Below, piece by piece: positions 8,941 through 18,030 of a stretch of 64,000 nucleotides of DNA. The translations under genes and the position numbers were made by a program. Source of the DNA: JASGIT01 sp047601665 (GTDB taxonomy: Bacteria > Pseudomonadota > Gammaproteobacteria > Burkholderiales > Burkholderiaceae_C); assembly GCA_047601665.1 (NCBI GenBank), contig JASGIT010000001.1, positions 1,364,001 through 1,428,000 of the forward strand. The letters are read 5' to 3'. The stretch's first letter is position 1. Each line of letters starts with the position of its first letter. The notes under the pieces were generated by a model. That model saw only the letters and a list, made by a program, of their open reading frames with translations. It did no database searches and was not told the origin of the DNA.

Positions 8941-8985
8941 CCTCCAGCCCAATAGCGGCAAGCGCTGGCAGCTATGGTTTTTGAT
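8941..8985. repeat. intergenic repeat copy
   Basis: Contains GCAAGCGCTGGCAGCTAT with a degenerate left arm (CCTCCAGCCC); lies between the convergent tlpA-like and Bug receptor genes and touches the stop of the latter. Confidence 0.75.
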
Positions 8986-9971
8986 TATTCCATCGTGAGC
9001 TTCTGCGTCTTCACCACGTCCTTGTAGACGGCGAACTCGCTCTTGATCTGCTCGGCGAACTGCTCGGGCGTATTGCCGATCACCACGGAGCCGGAGGCCT
9101 CGATGCGCTTTTTCACATCCGGGTCGGCCAGCACCTTCCTGACGGCGGCGTTGACCTTGTCCACCACCTCCTTGGGCGTGCCCTTGGGGCCCAGGATGCC
9201 GTAGTAGGCCATGCGGTTCACCTGCTCCAGCCCCACCTCCTTGAAGGTGGGCACGTTGGGCAGCACGGCCAGGCGCTGCGGCGCGGCCACCACGATGGGC
9301 ACCAGCTTGCCGCCCTTGATGAAGGGCAGCGACGAGGGCAGGTTGTCGAAATTCATGCTCACCTGCCCGGCCACCACGTCGTTCAGCGCCGGGCCGCCGC
9401 CCTTGTAGGCAATGTGCGTCATCTGCACGCCGGCCTGGCTCTTGTACAGCTCCATCAGCATGTGGGTGATGCTGCCGGTGCCGGTGGATGCGTAGGAATA
9501 TTTCTCGGGATTCTTCTTCAGCTCCTCGACGAAGCCCTTGTAGTCATGCGCCGGGAACTTGGGGTTGACCGCGATGACGTTGGGCGTCGCGGCCACGTTG
9601 ATGATGGGGGTGAAGTCCGTCTCGGGGTTGTACGGGAACTTGGGCGTGATGGCCGGGTTGGTGGCCATGGTGGAGACGGTGGACACGGAGAGCGTGTAGC
9701 CGTCGGGCTTGGCGCGCATGGCTTCGGTGGCGCCGATGGTGCCGCCCGCGCCGCCCTTGTTGTCCACCACCACCGGCTGGCCCAGTTCGCGGCCCAGCGG
9801 GTCGGCCACCGTGCGGGCGATGATGTCGGTGGTGCCGCCCGGGGCGAAGGGCACGATCAGGCGAATGGGCTTGCTGGGCCAGGATGCCTGGGCCAGCGCC
9901 GCCGTGCTGGCCGCGAGGGCGAGGCCGCCCAGCAGCAGGCGGGTGCCGGAGTGCAAAGAAAAATCAGCCAT
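8985..9971 (-). CDS. Bug-family tripartite tricarboxylate transporter receptor
   Basis: 328 residues: signal peptide (LLLGGLALAASTAALAQA), then SWPSKPIRLIVPFAPGGTTDIIARTVADPLG, the classic Bug opening, and DNKGGAGGTIGATEAMRAKPDGYTL. Such periplasmic receptors bind carboxylates; most Burkholderiales copies, like this one, have no adjacent TctAB. An ATG nine bases upstream would sit directly on the AAGGAG ribosome site, so the inner ATG, with nine bases of spacing, is preferred. It follows the M81 gene on the same strand with a 55-base gap and probably forms an operon with it. Confidence 0.92.
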   Translation of the reverse strand: MADFSLHSGTRLLLGGLALAASTAALAQASWPSKPIRLIVPFAPGGTTDIIARTVADPLGRELGQPVVVDNKGGAGGTIGATEAMRAKPDGYTLSVSTVSTMATNPAITPKFPYNPETDFTPIINVAATPNVIAVNPKFPAHDYKGFVEELKKNPEKYSYASTGTGSITHMLMELYKSQAGVQMTHIAYKGGGPALNDVVAGQVSMNFDNLPSSLPFIKGGKLVPIVVAAPQRLAVLPNVPTFKEVGLEQVNRMAYYGILGPKGTPKEVVDKVNAAVRKVLADPDVKKRIEASGSVVIGNTPEQFAEQIKSEFAVYKDVVKTQKLTME

Positions 9972-10026
9972 GTAAGTCATCTCCTTGGGTCATGGTTAAA
10001 ACAGACCGCGCCCCTCTCAGGCGCGG

Positions 10027-11502
10027 CTACATCGCATCCAGCGGATACACCGGGCGGCGCACCTTCGTGAACGCGAAGCGCGTGTAGTCCGAGGTGGTCA
10101 CGCCCGGGCTGTCGCACTCCACCAGCCCCGCCGACAGCGGCACGAACACGGGCCGGCAGTACATGCGCGACTTGAGCAGCAGGTAGCGGAAGCGCGTGGG
10201 GTCGATGCCCACGCACTGGAACACGCCCAGGTCCCAGGGCTCGTGCGTCTGCTCGGTCACCACGATCTGCGCCGCGCCGGTGTCGAAGCACACCGAGCGG
10301 CCCATGTGGCAGCGCTGGCCGGTGTAGATCGGCCCGGTGACGGTGTAGGCGCCGTCGCTCACGGCGCGCACCACGCCGCGCAGCACCAGGGGCTGCTTGT
10401 GCAGGCCGATGCGCGTGAGCGGCACCTTGTTGCCCAGCGCGATCTCCACCTGCGCGCCCTCGCCCGCCGCCGCGAGCCGGGCCACGGCCTCGGGGTCGCA
10501 CAGCGGGCCGACGGCGATGCCCGTAAGGCCCAGCTCCAGCGCGGCCTGCAGCACGTCCATGGTGTCGCAGGTGCCGCCGGACATGCAGTTGTCGCCGTGG
10601 TCCAGCAGCAGCACCGGCTTGGCCGCGCCTTCGGCCAGCGCCTGGGCGCGGCGCAGCGAGTCGGCCAGGGGCTCGCTGCGGTACACGTATTCGGCGCGGC
10701 GCTGCCAGATCTGCCGCGCCAGGCCGTCCACGGCGGCCTGGGTGGCCGCGGCCTCTTCCTCGCGGCAGGTGGCGACCACGCTCACGCAGGGCGCCTCGAT
10801 GTCGGCCAGCGAGAAGCCGCCGAACACCGAGACGGCGGGCAGCCCGCCGCGTTCGAGCGCGCGCGCCGCCTCCACGGCGTCCAGCATCGGGCCGCCCAGC
10901 GTGGTGCTGCGCAGCGTGTGGCTCATCAGCGGCAGGCGGTGCCAGCACACGCGGTAGCGCGCCTCGCCGCGCAGCATCTGCAGCAGCAGGCGGCCCGCGT
11001 GTTCGCCGGTTTCGTACATGTCCACGTGCGGGTAGGTCTTGAAGCCCACGATCACGTCGGCATGGCGCACCATTTTCTCGGTGACGTTGCCGTGCAGGTC
11101 CAGCGCCACGCCCACGGGCACGCCGGGCGCGGCGGCGCGCACGCGCGCCAGCAGGTCGCCCTCGCCGTCGTCGCTGTGCTCGGCCACCATGGCGCCGTGC
11201 AGGTCGAGCAGGATGGCGTCGCAGCCCGGCGCGGCCTCGACGATGCGACGCGTGAGTGCGTCGTAGGCCGCCGCGTGCACCGGGCCGCTGGGGTTGGCCG
11301 TGGCGGAGACGGGCGTGACCAGTTCCGCGCCCTGCGCCTCGGCCAGCGCGATGAACGCCGCCATCGCGGTGCGCATCCCCTGGTTGGCGCGGTAGGCGTC
11401 CGCGCCATAGGTGGGCGCGAAGGCTTCGAGGGGCGTGGGCACGGGCGAGAAGGTGTTCGTCTCGTGGTTCAGGCGCGCGATCAGGACTTTGGGCGGCTTC
11501 AT
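10027..11502 (-). CDS. M81 family metallopeptidase-like protein (MlrC-like)
   Basis: 491 residues starting MKPPKVLIARLNHETNTFSPVPTPLEAF, the signature of the MlrC/M81 family. An N-terminal domain (DAILLDLHGAMVAEHSDDGEGDLL, GVALDLHGNVTEKM) is followed by the C-terminal MlrC domain (LLDHGDNCMSGGTCDTMDVL). MlrC was first described in microcystin breakdown; most homologues lie, as here, beside Bug receptors and act on unknown small peptides or amides. Its start is 15 bases after the cytochrome c' gene stop on the same strand, so these genes may be transcribed together. Confidence 0.88.
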   Translation of the reverse strand: MKPPKVLIARLNHETNTFSPVPTPLEAFAPTYGADAYRANQGMRTAMAAFIALAEAQGAELVTPVSATANPSGPVHAAAYDALTRRIVEAAPGCDAILLDLHGAMVAEHSDDGEGDLLARVRAAAPGVPVGVALDLHGNVTEKMVRHADVIVGFKTYPHVDMYETGEHAGRLLLQMLRGEARYRVCWHRLPLMSHTLRSTTLGGPMLDAVEAARALERGGLPAVSVFGGFSLADIEAPCVSVVATCREEEAAATQAAVDGLARQIWQRRAEYVYRSEPLADSLRRAQALAEGAAKPVLLLDHGDNCMSGGTCDTMDVLQAALELGLTGIAVGPLCDPEAVARLAAAGEGAQVEIALGNKVPLTRIGLHKQPLVLRGVVRAVSDGAYTVTGPIYTGQRCHMGRSVCFDTGAAQIVVTEQTHEPWDLGVFQCVGIDPTRFRYLLLKSRMYCRPVFVPLSAGLVECDSPGVTTSDYTRFAFTKVRRPVYPLDAM

Positions 11503-11517
11503 ACCGGGCTCAGGGCG

Positions 11518-11964
11518 TCACTTGTTGCGGTAGGAATCGTGGCAGGCCTTGCAGCTGCTGGCCGTGTCGCCGAACGCCTTCTTCAGGTTGTCCAGGCTGC
11601 CCGTTTTCGCGGCGGCGGCGAGCTTCACGGTTTCGGCCTGCATCTTGTCGGCATGGTCCTTGAACTTGGCCTGTTCCTTCCAGATCTCGGGCTTGGCCTT
11701 GCCGCCTTCGGTGCCCGGGCCAAAGCCGGCCCAGGGCAGCTTGGCCATGGCGACCACCACGTCGGCGTTGTCCTGCGCGGCCTTGGCGTCGAACGGAATC
11801 TTGCCGTTGGCCATGGCGCCCAGGCGGCCGAAGTGCTGGCCCATCACGAACAGGGCGCTCTGGCGGTACTTAATGGCGTCCTCGGACTTGGCGAACTGGG
11901 CCTGGGCCGGAGCGGCCAGCGTGGCCACGGCGGCGGCCAGGGTGAGTGCGGCGATCGTCTTCAT
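11518..11964 (-). CDS. cytochrome c' (class II c-type cytochrome)
   Basis: 148 residues with signal peptide MKTIAALTLAAAVATLAAPAQA. A four-helix cytochrome c'/c-556 domain follows, with the single haem motif near the C-terminus (C138-K-A-C141-H142, in SCKACHDSYRNK). The protein is periplasmic, and class II cytochromes bind or carry electrons and can sequester NO. The divergent neighbour is a cytochrome b561-type protein, a common pairing that suggests electron transfer between the two. Confidence 0.93.
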   Translation of the reverse strand: MKTIAALTLAAAVATLAAPAQAQFAKSEDAIKYRQSALFVMGQHFGRLGAMANGKIPFDAKAAQDNADVVVAMAKLPWAGFGPGTEGGKAKPEIWKEQAKFKDHADKMQAETVKLAAAAKTGSLDNLKKAFGDTASSCKACHDSYRNK

Positions 11965-12015
11965 CGTGGGGCTTCCTTCGAGTGGGGGGGAACGGGGAGA
12001 CTTGAGTATGGCAGC

Positions 12016-12687
12016 ATGGTGCCCATGCACCACACCGTCCGCATCTGGGATTTGCCCACCCGCCTGTTCCACTGGAGCCTGGCCGCCTGCGTGGTGGGCC
12101 TCGTCGTCAGCGCGAAGCTGGGCGGCAATGCCATGGTCTGGCACTTCCGCCTGGGGTATGCGGTGCTGGCGCTGCTGCTGTTCCGCATCGTCTGGGGGTT
12201 GGTGGGCGGGCGCTGGTCGCGTTTTTCGGCCTTTCTGTATTCGCCCGCGCGGCTGCTGCGCTACCTGCGCGGCCAGGGCCACGCGCAGGACAGCGTGGGG
12301 CACAGCCCGCTGGGGGCGCTCTCGGTGTTCGCGCTGCTGGCGGTGCTCATCGCCCAGGTGGCGTCGGGGCTGCTGAGCGACGACGAGATCGCCTTTGCCG
12401 GGCCGCTCACGCGCTTTGCCTCGGGCGAGGTGGTGGGCTTCGCCTCGGGCTACCACGCCAACATCGGCCAGTACCTCGTCTACGCGCTCGTGGCGCTGCA
12501 CGTGGCGGCCATCGTGTACTACGTGCGGGTGCGGCGGCACCGGCTGGTCGCGCCCATGATCGGCGGCGACAAGCACCTGGCCGAGCCCCATCCGCCCTCG
12601 CGCGACGACGCGCTCTCGCGCCTGGCCGCCGCCATGGTGCTGGGCTGCGCCGGCGGGCTGGCCTGGTGGGTGTCCACCCTCGGCTGA
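12016..12687 (+). CDS. cytochrome b561-domain membrane protein
   Basis: About 223 residues. It begins VRIWDLPTRLFHWSLAACVVGLVVS and has four membrane segments with paired histidines (FHWS, WHFRLGY, YHANIGQYLVYALVALHVAAIVYY) that should hold two b haems. Proteins of this type pass electrons from quinol to a periplasmic cytochrome; the partner here is probably the divergent cytochrome c'. Start choice: two in-frame ATGs (12016 and 12025) are possible, and no ribosome site decides between them. Confidence 0.9.
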   Translation: MVPMHHTVRIWDLPTRLFHWSLAACVVGLVVSAKLGGNAMVWHFRLGYAVLALLLFRIVWGLVGGRWSRFSAFLYSPARLLRYLRGQGHAQDSVGHSPLGALSVFALLAVLIAQVASGLLSDDEIAFAGPLTRFASGEVVGFASGYHANIGQYLVYALVALHVAAIVYYVRVRRHRLVAPMIGGDKHLAEPHPPSRDDALSRLAAAMVLGCAGGLAWWVSTLG

Positions 12688-12720
12688 TTACACTGGGCTT
12701 TTGCCTACGCTGATTTGCCC

Positions 12721-13206
12721 GTGCAAACTTCCGTGACCCTGCTGCCTCCCGCACCCGGCCAGATGGATGCCGTGCGCGACCTCTTCCGCGAGTACGCCAG
12801 CACGCTGAGCATCGATCTGGCGTTTCAGGATTTCGAGGCCGAACTGGCCGATCTGCCCGGCGACTACGCCCCGCCGCGTGGCCAATTGCTGCTGGCCGAG
12901 GTGGACGGCGCCATGGCGGGCTGCTGCGCGCTGCGCCCGCTCGATACGGTGGACTACCCGAATGCCGCAGAAATGAAGCGCCTGTACGTGCGCCGGGCGT
13001 TCCGGGGTTTTGGCCTGGGCCGGCAACTGGCCGAGGCCATCCTCGATGCGGCCCGCCAGGCGGGCTACGCCTGCGTGCTGCTGGACACGCTGGACGGCAT
13101 GGAGTCCGCGCGTGCGCTCTACGCCGAACTGGGGTTCGAGGAGATTCCGCCCTACTACCACAACCCCATTGCCGGGGCGCATTACCTCAAGGCGGATATT
13201 GAATGA
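12721..13206 (+). CDS. GNAT family N-acetyltransferase
   Basis: About 161 residues, with the GNAT core MKRLYVRRAFRGFGLGRQLAEAILDAARQAG (acetyl-CoA pyrophosphate loop R/Q-x-x-G-x-G/A represented by RGFGLG) and the C-terminal ALYAELGFEEIPPYY. It transfers an acetyl group from acetyl-CoA to an unknown amine. No ATG precedes the conserved region; a GTG (used here) and a TTG two codons before it are the options, and neither has a clear ribosome site. Confidence 0.85.
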   Translation: MQTSVTLLPPAPGQMDAVRDLFREYASTLSIDLAFQDFEAELADLPGDYAPPRGQLLLAEVDGAMAGCCALRPLDTVDYPNAAEMKRLYVRRAFRGFGLGRQLAEAILDAARQAGYACVLLDTLDGMESARALYAELGFEEIPPYYHNPIAGAHYLKADIE

Positions 13207-13208
13207 AA

Positions 13209-13258
13209 ATGGCTGCCAGCGCTTATCCATAAAGCGCTGGCAGCTCACCTTTTAATAG
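13209..13258. repeat. intergenic inverted repeat copy, both arms well kept
   Basis: GGCTGCCAGCGCTTATCC and AAAGCGCTGGCAGCTCACC form an almost perfect stem of about 14 bp between the convergent acetyltransferase and peroxiredoxin genes. It could also act as a transcript end. Confidence 0.85.
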
Positions 13259-13261
13259 CAA

Positions 13262-13768
13262 TCAGCCGCGTGCCTGGGCCAGCATGGTGGCCGCGTCGCT
13301 CACCTCGAACTTGCCCGGGCCTTCCACGTTCAGCGTGGCGACCTTGCCGTCCTTGACCAGCATGGAATAGCGGTTGCTGCGCAGGCCCATGCCCTTGCCG
13401 CTGAGGTCCAGCGTGAGGCCCGTGGCCTTGGCGAAGTCGGCGCTCCCGTCGGCCAGCATACGCACCTTGCCGGCGGTCTTCTGGTCGCGCGCCCAGGCGC
13501 CCATCACGAAGGCGTCGTTCACGGAGAGGCACCAGATTTCATCGACGCCCGCAGCGCGCAGCGCATCGGCCTGCGCCACATAGCCGGGCACGTGCTGGGC
13601 CGAGCAGGTGGGCGTGAAGGCGCCGGGCAAGGCGAACAGGGCAATGGTCTTGCCCGCCGCCGCCTGGGCCACGGGAACGGGGTTGGGGCCCAGGCTGCAG
13701 CCATTGCCTTCGACTTCCACGAACTCCATCAACGTGGTCGCGGGGAGTTGGTCGCCTACTTTGATCAT
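13262..13768 (-). CDS. peroxiredoxin (Prx5 type)
   Basis: 168 residues. The peroxidatic cysteine is C55 in FALPGAFTPTCSAQHVPGY, followed by VDEIWCLSVNDAFVMGAWA, typical of the Prx5/AhpC-TSA group. It reduces hydrogen peroxide and organic peroxides in the cytoplasm using a thiol donor. The ATG giving MIKVGDQLPATTL has a strong AAGGAGAT ribosome site. It lies immediately beyond the terminator that closes the S10 operon, so it must have its own promoter or depend on read-through. Confidence 0.93.
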   Translation of the reverse strand: MIKVGDQLPATTLMEFVEVEGNGCSLGPNPVPVAQAAAGKTIALFALPGAFTPTCSAQHVPGYVAQADALRAAGVDEIWCLSVNDAFVMGAWARDQKTAGKVRMLADGSADFAKATGLTLDLSGKGMGLRSNRYSMLVKDGKVATLNVEGPGKFEVSDAATMLAQARG

Positions 13769-13793
13769 GTGAATCTCCTTATGGGTGGGGAAA

Positions 13794-13823
13794 GAAAAAA
13801 CGGCCCACATTGTGGGCCGTTTT
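13794..13823 (-). terminator. rho-independent terminator after rpsQ
   Basis: Read on the minus strand: ACGGCCCA CAATG TGGGCCGT followed by TTTTTTC. It sits between the rpsQ stop and the peroxiredoxin start and marks the end of the S10 ribosomal operon. Confidence 0.85.
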
Positions 13824-13840
13824 GAAGAACTGCGCAGGGC

Positions 13841-14110
13841 TTACACCAGGGCAGCTTTTTGAACCAGGCGCGTGGCAACCCAGTTCTTGGTCTTGGAAAG
13901 CGGGCGGCTTTCCGTGATCTCGACGGTGTCGCCCAGCTTGTATTCGCCCTTTTCGTCGTGGGCGTGGTACTTGCTCGACTTGATCACGATCTTGTCGTAG
14001 ATCGGGTGCTTCACGCGGCGTTCGACCAGCACGGTGACGGTCTTGGCGCGCTTGTCGCTGACCACCTTGCCAACCAAGGTGCGCTTGAGGGATTTCTTAG
14101 CTTCCGTCAT
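13841..14110 (-). CDS. rpsQ: 30S ribosomal protein S17
   Basis: 89 residues with the S17 core (LVGKVVSDKRAKTVTVLVERRVKHPIYDK and DTVEITESRPLSKTKNW). It binds 16S rRNA in the small subunit. Last gene of the S10 operon here: a terminator follows and rplN is absent, so the spc operon must lie elsewhere. Confidence 0.98.
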   Translation of the reverse strand: MTEAKKSLKRTLVGKVVSDKRAKTVTVLVERRVKHPIYDKIVIKSSKYHAHDEKGEYKLGDTVEITESRPLSKTKNWVATRLVQKAALV

Positions 14111-14119
14111 GTCGGCTCC

Positions 14120-14317
14120 TTACTTGGCTGCTTGCTTTTCAGCAAGAACGGTCTTGGCGCGGGCAATGTCGCGGCGGGTGGCCTTGAGCGTTGCCGTGTT
14201 GCCCAGTTGTTGCGTGGCCTTCTGCATACGCAGGCCGAAATGGGCCTTCTGCAGGGACTTCACTTCCGCTTCGAGCGCGGCCACGTCTTTTTGGCGGAGT
14301 TCAGCAGCTTTCGTCAT
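14120..14317 (-). CDS. rpmC: 50S ribosomal protein L29
   Basis: 65 residues, alpha-helical hairpin with KAAELRQKDVAALEAEVKSLQKAHFGLRMQ and the conserved RRDIARAKTVLAEK. It binds 23S rRNA near the peptide exit tunnel. Nine bases upstream of rpsQ in the S10 operon. Confidence 0.98.
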   Translation of the reverse strand: MTKAAELRQKDVAALEAEVKSLQKAHFGLRMQKATQQLGNTATLKATRRDIARAKTVLAEKQAAK

Positions 14318-14329
14318 GTTGATTTCTCC

Positions 14330-14746
14330 TTAAGCGCCAATTTGACGGGCGACGAACGTGGTGCGCAGCGGCAGCTTGGCGGCAGCCAGGCGGAACGCTT
14401 CGCGGGCCAGTTCTTCGGGCACGCCGACGATCTCGTAGAGCACCTTGCCGGGCTGGATCTCAGCCACGTAGTACTCGGGGTTGCCCTTGCCGTTACCCAT
14501 ACGGACTTCGGCGGGCTTGGTCGAGATCGGCTTGTCGGGGAACACGCGGATCCAGATGCGGCCGCCACGCTTCACGTGACGGGAAATGGCACGGCGTGCC
14601 GCTTCGATCTGGCGGGCCGTCAGGCGGCCACGGTCCGTGGACTTCAGGCCGAAGTCACCGAAAGCAACGGAGTTACCCCGCGTTGCGATACCGGTGTTGC
14701 GGCCCTTCTGCTCTTTGCGGTATTTGCGGCGAGCGGGTTGCAGCAT
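14330..14746 (-). CDS. rplP: 50S ribosomal protein L16
   Basis: 138 residues, beginning MLQPARRKYRKEQKGRNTG, with ARRAISRHVKRGGRIWIRVFPDKP and RMGNGKGNPEYYVAEIQPGKVLYE. Full length for the family. It organises the A-site side of the large subunit. Placed between rpsC and rpmC as in the standard S10 order. Confidence 0.98.
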   Translation of the reverse strand: MLQPARRKYRKEQKGRNTGIATRGNSVAFGDFGLKSTDRGRLTARQIEAARRAISRHVKRGGRIWIRVFPDKPISTKPAEVRMGNGKGNPEYYVAEIQPGKVLYEIVGVPEELAREAFRLAAAKLPLRTTFVARQIGA

Positions 14747-14748
14747 GT

Positions 14749-15627
<879 letters not shown>

Positions 15628-15643
15628 ATTCTTCCTTAGGCCT

Positions 15644-15976
15644 TTAGTTGCCCACCGTCACGTACACATGGCACGTGGGCTTGCTGATGCGGTTGCCACG
15701 GCCCTTGGCGCGCGCGGTGAAGCGCTTGAGCGTGGTGCCTTGCTCGACGTAGATGGTCTTGACGCGGAGTTCGTCAATATCGGCACCGTCGTTGTGCTCG
15801 GCGTTGGCAATGGCGGACTCCAGCACCTTCTTGACGATGCCCGCAGCTTTTTTCTGCGTGAACGTCAGGATGTTCAGGGCCTGGTCGACCTTCTTGCCGC
15901 GGATGAGGTCGGCCACCAGACGGCCCTTGTCGACCGACAGGCGAACGCCACGGAGGACTGCACGTGTTTCAGACAT
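15644..15976 (-). CDS. rplV: 50S ribosomal protein L22
   Basis: 110 residues: VRLSVDKGRLVADLIRGKKVDQALNIL and the extended loop tip KRFTARAKGRGNRISKPTCHVYV, which reaches into the exit tunnel. Loop changes in this protein can affect macrolide response; the loop looks standard. Between rpsS and rpsC. Confidence 0.98.
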   Translation of the reverse strand: MSETRAVLRGVRLSVDKGRLVADLIRGKKVDQALNILTFTQKKAAGIVKKVLESAIANAEHNDGADIDELRVKTIYVEQGTTLKRFTARAKGRGNRISKPTCHVYVTVGN

Positions 15977-15985
15977 GTCGGCTCC

Positions 15986-16261
15986 TTACTTCTTCGCTTT
16001 TTTATCAGCGGGGTGACCCTTGAAGGTGCGCGTCAGGGCGAATTCGCCCAGCTTGTGGCCCACCATCTGGTCGGTGACATAGACCGGCACGTGCTGCTTG
16101 CCGTTGTGCACGGCAATGGTCAGGCCGATGAACTCGGGCAGAACCATGGAGCGGCGCGACCAGGTCTTGACGGGTTTCTTGTCCTTGGTGGCGACGGCCT
16201 TCTCGGCCTTGGCCAGCAAGTGGTGGTCAACAAACGGACCCTTTTTAAGAGAACGAGTCAT
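15986..16261 (-). CDS. rpsS: 30S ribosomal protein S19
   Basis: 91 residues, MTRSLKKGPFVDHHLL at the start and KTWSRRSMVLPEFIGLTIAVHNGKQHVPVYVTDQMVGHKLGEFALTR, all canonical. Head of the small subunit, with S13. Ten bases after rplB. Confidence 0.98.
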   Translation of the reverse strand: MTRSLKKGPFVDHHLLAKAEKAVATKDKKPVKTWSRRSMVLPEFIGLTIAVHNGKQHVPVYVTDQMVGHKLGEFALTRTFKGHPADKKAKK

Positions 16262-16270
16262 TGCTACCTC

Positions 16271-17095
16271 TTACTTCTTGCGACGCGACACGATCATGAC
16301 CTGCGTGCGCTTGTTGTTGCGGGTGCGGTAGCCCTTGGTCAGGTTGCCCCATGGGTCGACTGCATGGCGGCCTTCGCCGGTGCGGCCTTCACCACCACCG
16401 TGCGGGTGGTCGATCGGGTTCATGGCCACGCCGCGCACGGTCGGGCGGATGCCCATCCAGCGCTTCACGCCGGCCTTGCCCAGTTGGCGCAGGCTGTGTT
16501 CTTCGTTGGCCACTTCACCGATGGTGGCGCGGCACTCGATGTGGATCTTGCGCACTTCGCCCGAACGCATACGCACCTGGGCGTACACGCCTTCGCGGGC
16601 CAGCAGCGTGGCCGACGTACCGGCGGAACGCGCGATCTGGGCACCGGCACCGGGCTTGAGCTCGATGCAGTGGATCGTCGAACCCACGGGGATGTTGCGG
16701 ATCGGCAGCGTGTTGCCCACGCGGATCGGGGCCTCGGAGCCACTCACGATGGAGGCGCCGACTTCCAGATTGCGGGGGGCGATGATGTAACGGCGCTCAC
16801 CGTCGGCATAGCACACCAGGGCGATGTGGGCCGTACGGTTCGGGTCGTACTCGATGCGCTCGACCTTCGCGGGGATGCCGTCCTTGTTGCGACGGAAGTC
16901 CACCACGCGGTAGTGGTGCTTGTGGCCACCGCCCTTGTGGCGGGTGGTGATGTGACCGTTGTTGTTGCGGCCCGACTTCTGGTGCTGGGGCTCCAGCAGC
17001 GCAGCGAAAGCCTCGCCCTTGTACAGGTGGTCACGCGTCACCTTCACCACGGCGCGCTGGCCGGGCGAGGTGGGTTTCATCTTGATAACGGCCAT
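16271..17095 (-). CDS. rplB: 50S ribosomal protein L2
   Basis: 274 residues, MAVIKMKPTSPGQRAVVKV, with GNTLPIRNIPVGSTIHCIELKPG and the peptidyl-transferase-associated segment GVAMNPIDHPHGGGEGRTGEGRHAV containing the conserved histidine. It is essential for 50S assembly and activity. Three bases before the rplW stop on the same operon. Confidence 0.98.
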   Translation of the reverse strand: MAVIKMKPTSPGQRAVVKVTRDHLYKGEAFAALLEPQHQKSGRNNNGHITTRHKGGGHKHHYRVVDFRRNKDGIPAKVERIEYDPNRTAHIALVCYADGERRYIIAPRNLEVGASIVSGSEAPIRVGNTLPIRNIPVGSTIHCIELKPGAGAQIARSAGTSATLLAREGVYAQVRMRSGEVRKIHIECRATIGEVANEEHSLRQLGKAGVKRWMGIRPTVRGVAMNPIDHPHGGGEGRTGEGRHAVDPWGNLTKGYRTRNNKRTQVMIVSRRKK

Positions 17096-17098
17096 GGT

Positions 17099-17413
17099 TT
17101 ACGCAGCCTCCCCGGACAGGTTCAGCTCTTGACCTTCCTTCAGCGTCACGTAGGCCTTGCGCACGTTGTCGCGGCGGCCCATGGTCTTGCCAAAGCGCTT
17201 GGTCTTGCCCTTGATGTTCACCACAGACACGCCCTTCACTTCCACCTTGAACATCAGTTCCACGGCGGCCTTGATTTCGGGCTTGGTTGCGTTCTGCAGC
17301 ACCTTGAACGTCACAGCGTTGGATTGCTCGGCGACCAGCGTGGCCTTTTCGGACACGATGGGGGCCACGAGCACCTGCATCAGACGGCCTTCGTCAAACT
17401 TCAGCGTGCTCAT
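17099..17413 (-). CDS. rplW: 50S ribosomal protein L23
   Basis: 104 residues with LMQVLVAPIVSEKATLVAEQ and VNIKGKTKRFGKTMGRRDNVRKAYVTL. It sits at the tunnel exit and binds trigger factor and SRP. Its ATG overlaps the rplD stop by four bases. Confidence 0.98.
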   Translation of the reverse strand: MSTLKFDEGRLMQVLVAPIVSEKATLVAEQSNAVTFKVLQNATKPEIKAAVELMFKVEVKGVSVVNIKGKTKRFGKTMGRRDNVRKAYVTLKEGQELNLSGEAA

Positions 17414-18030
17414 GCGAACATCTCCTTGAGTTTGTCGATCGCGCCCTTGGTGACGAGCACTTTCTTGAAGTGCACCAGCGACACGGGATCTGCGTAGCGC
17501 GGTTCGACGACGAACACGTTCTTCAGATTGCGCGAGGCGAGGTACAGGTTTTCGTCCACTTCGTCGGCGATCACCATCACCGACTCCAGGTTCATGGCCT
17601 TGAACTTGTCGGCCAGCACCTTGGTCTTGGGAGAGTCGACCTTGATCGAATCGACCACGGCCAGGCGGCCTTCGCGGGCCAGCTGCGACAGGATGGACGC
17701 CATGCCGGCGCGGTACATCTTCTTGTTGATCTTCTGCGTGAAGTTTTCTTCAGGCAGGTTCGGGAAGATGCGACCGCCCCCACGCCACAGCGGCGAGGAG
17801 GTCATACCGGCGCGTGCGTTGCCGGTGCCCTTCTGCTTGAAGGGCTTCTTGGTCGAGTGGCGGACCTGCTCGCGGTCCTTCTGCGCGCGCGTGCCTTGGC
17901 GGCCGTTGGCGCGGTAGGCCACGACGATCTGGTGGATCAGGTCTTCGTTGTACTGGCGGTCGAACACGGTCTCGGGCACGTCGATCTTGGACGCGGCCTG
18001 GCCTTGTTCATTCAGGAGTTCGAGCTGCAT
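17410..18030 (-). CDS. rplD: 50S ribosomal protein L4
   Basis: 206 residues, with the extended loop RQGTRAQKDREQVRHSTKKPFKQKGTGNARAGMTSSPLWRGGG that lines the exit tunnel. In enteric bacteria L4 also represses its own operon by binding the leader; whether that happens here is unknown, but a leader hairpin precedes rplC. One-base overlap with rplC. Confidence 0.98.
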   Translation of the reverse strand: MQLELLNEQGQAASKIDVPETVFDRQYNEDLIHQIVVAYRANGRQGTRAQKDREQVRHSTKKPFKQKGTGNARAGMTSSPLWRGGGRIFPNLPEENFTQKINKKMYRAGMASILSQLAREGRLAVVDSIKVDSPKTKVLADKFKAMNLESVMVIADEVDENLYLASRNLKNVFVVEPRYADPVSLVHFKKVLVTKGAIDKLKEMFA

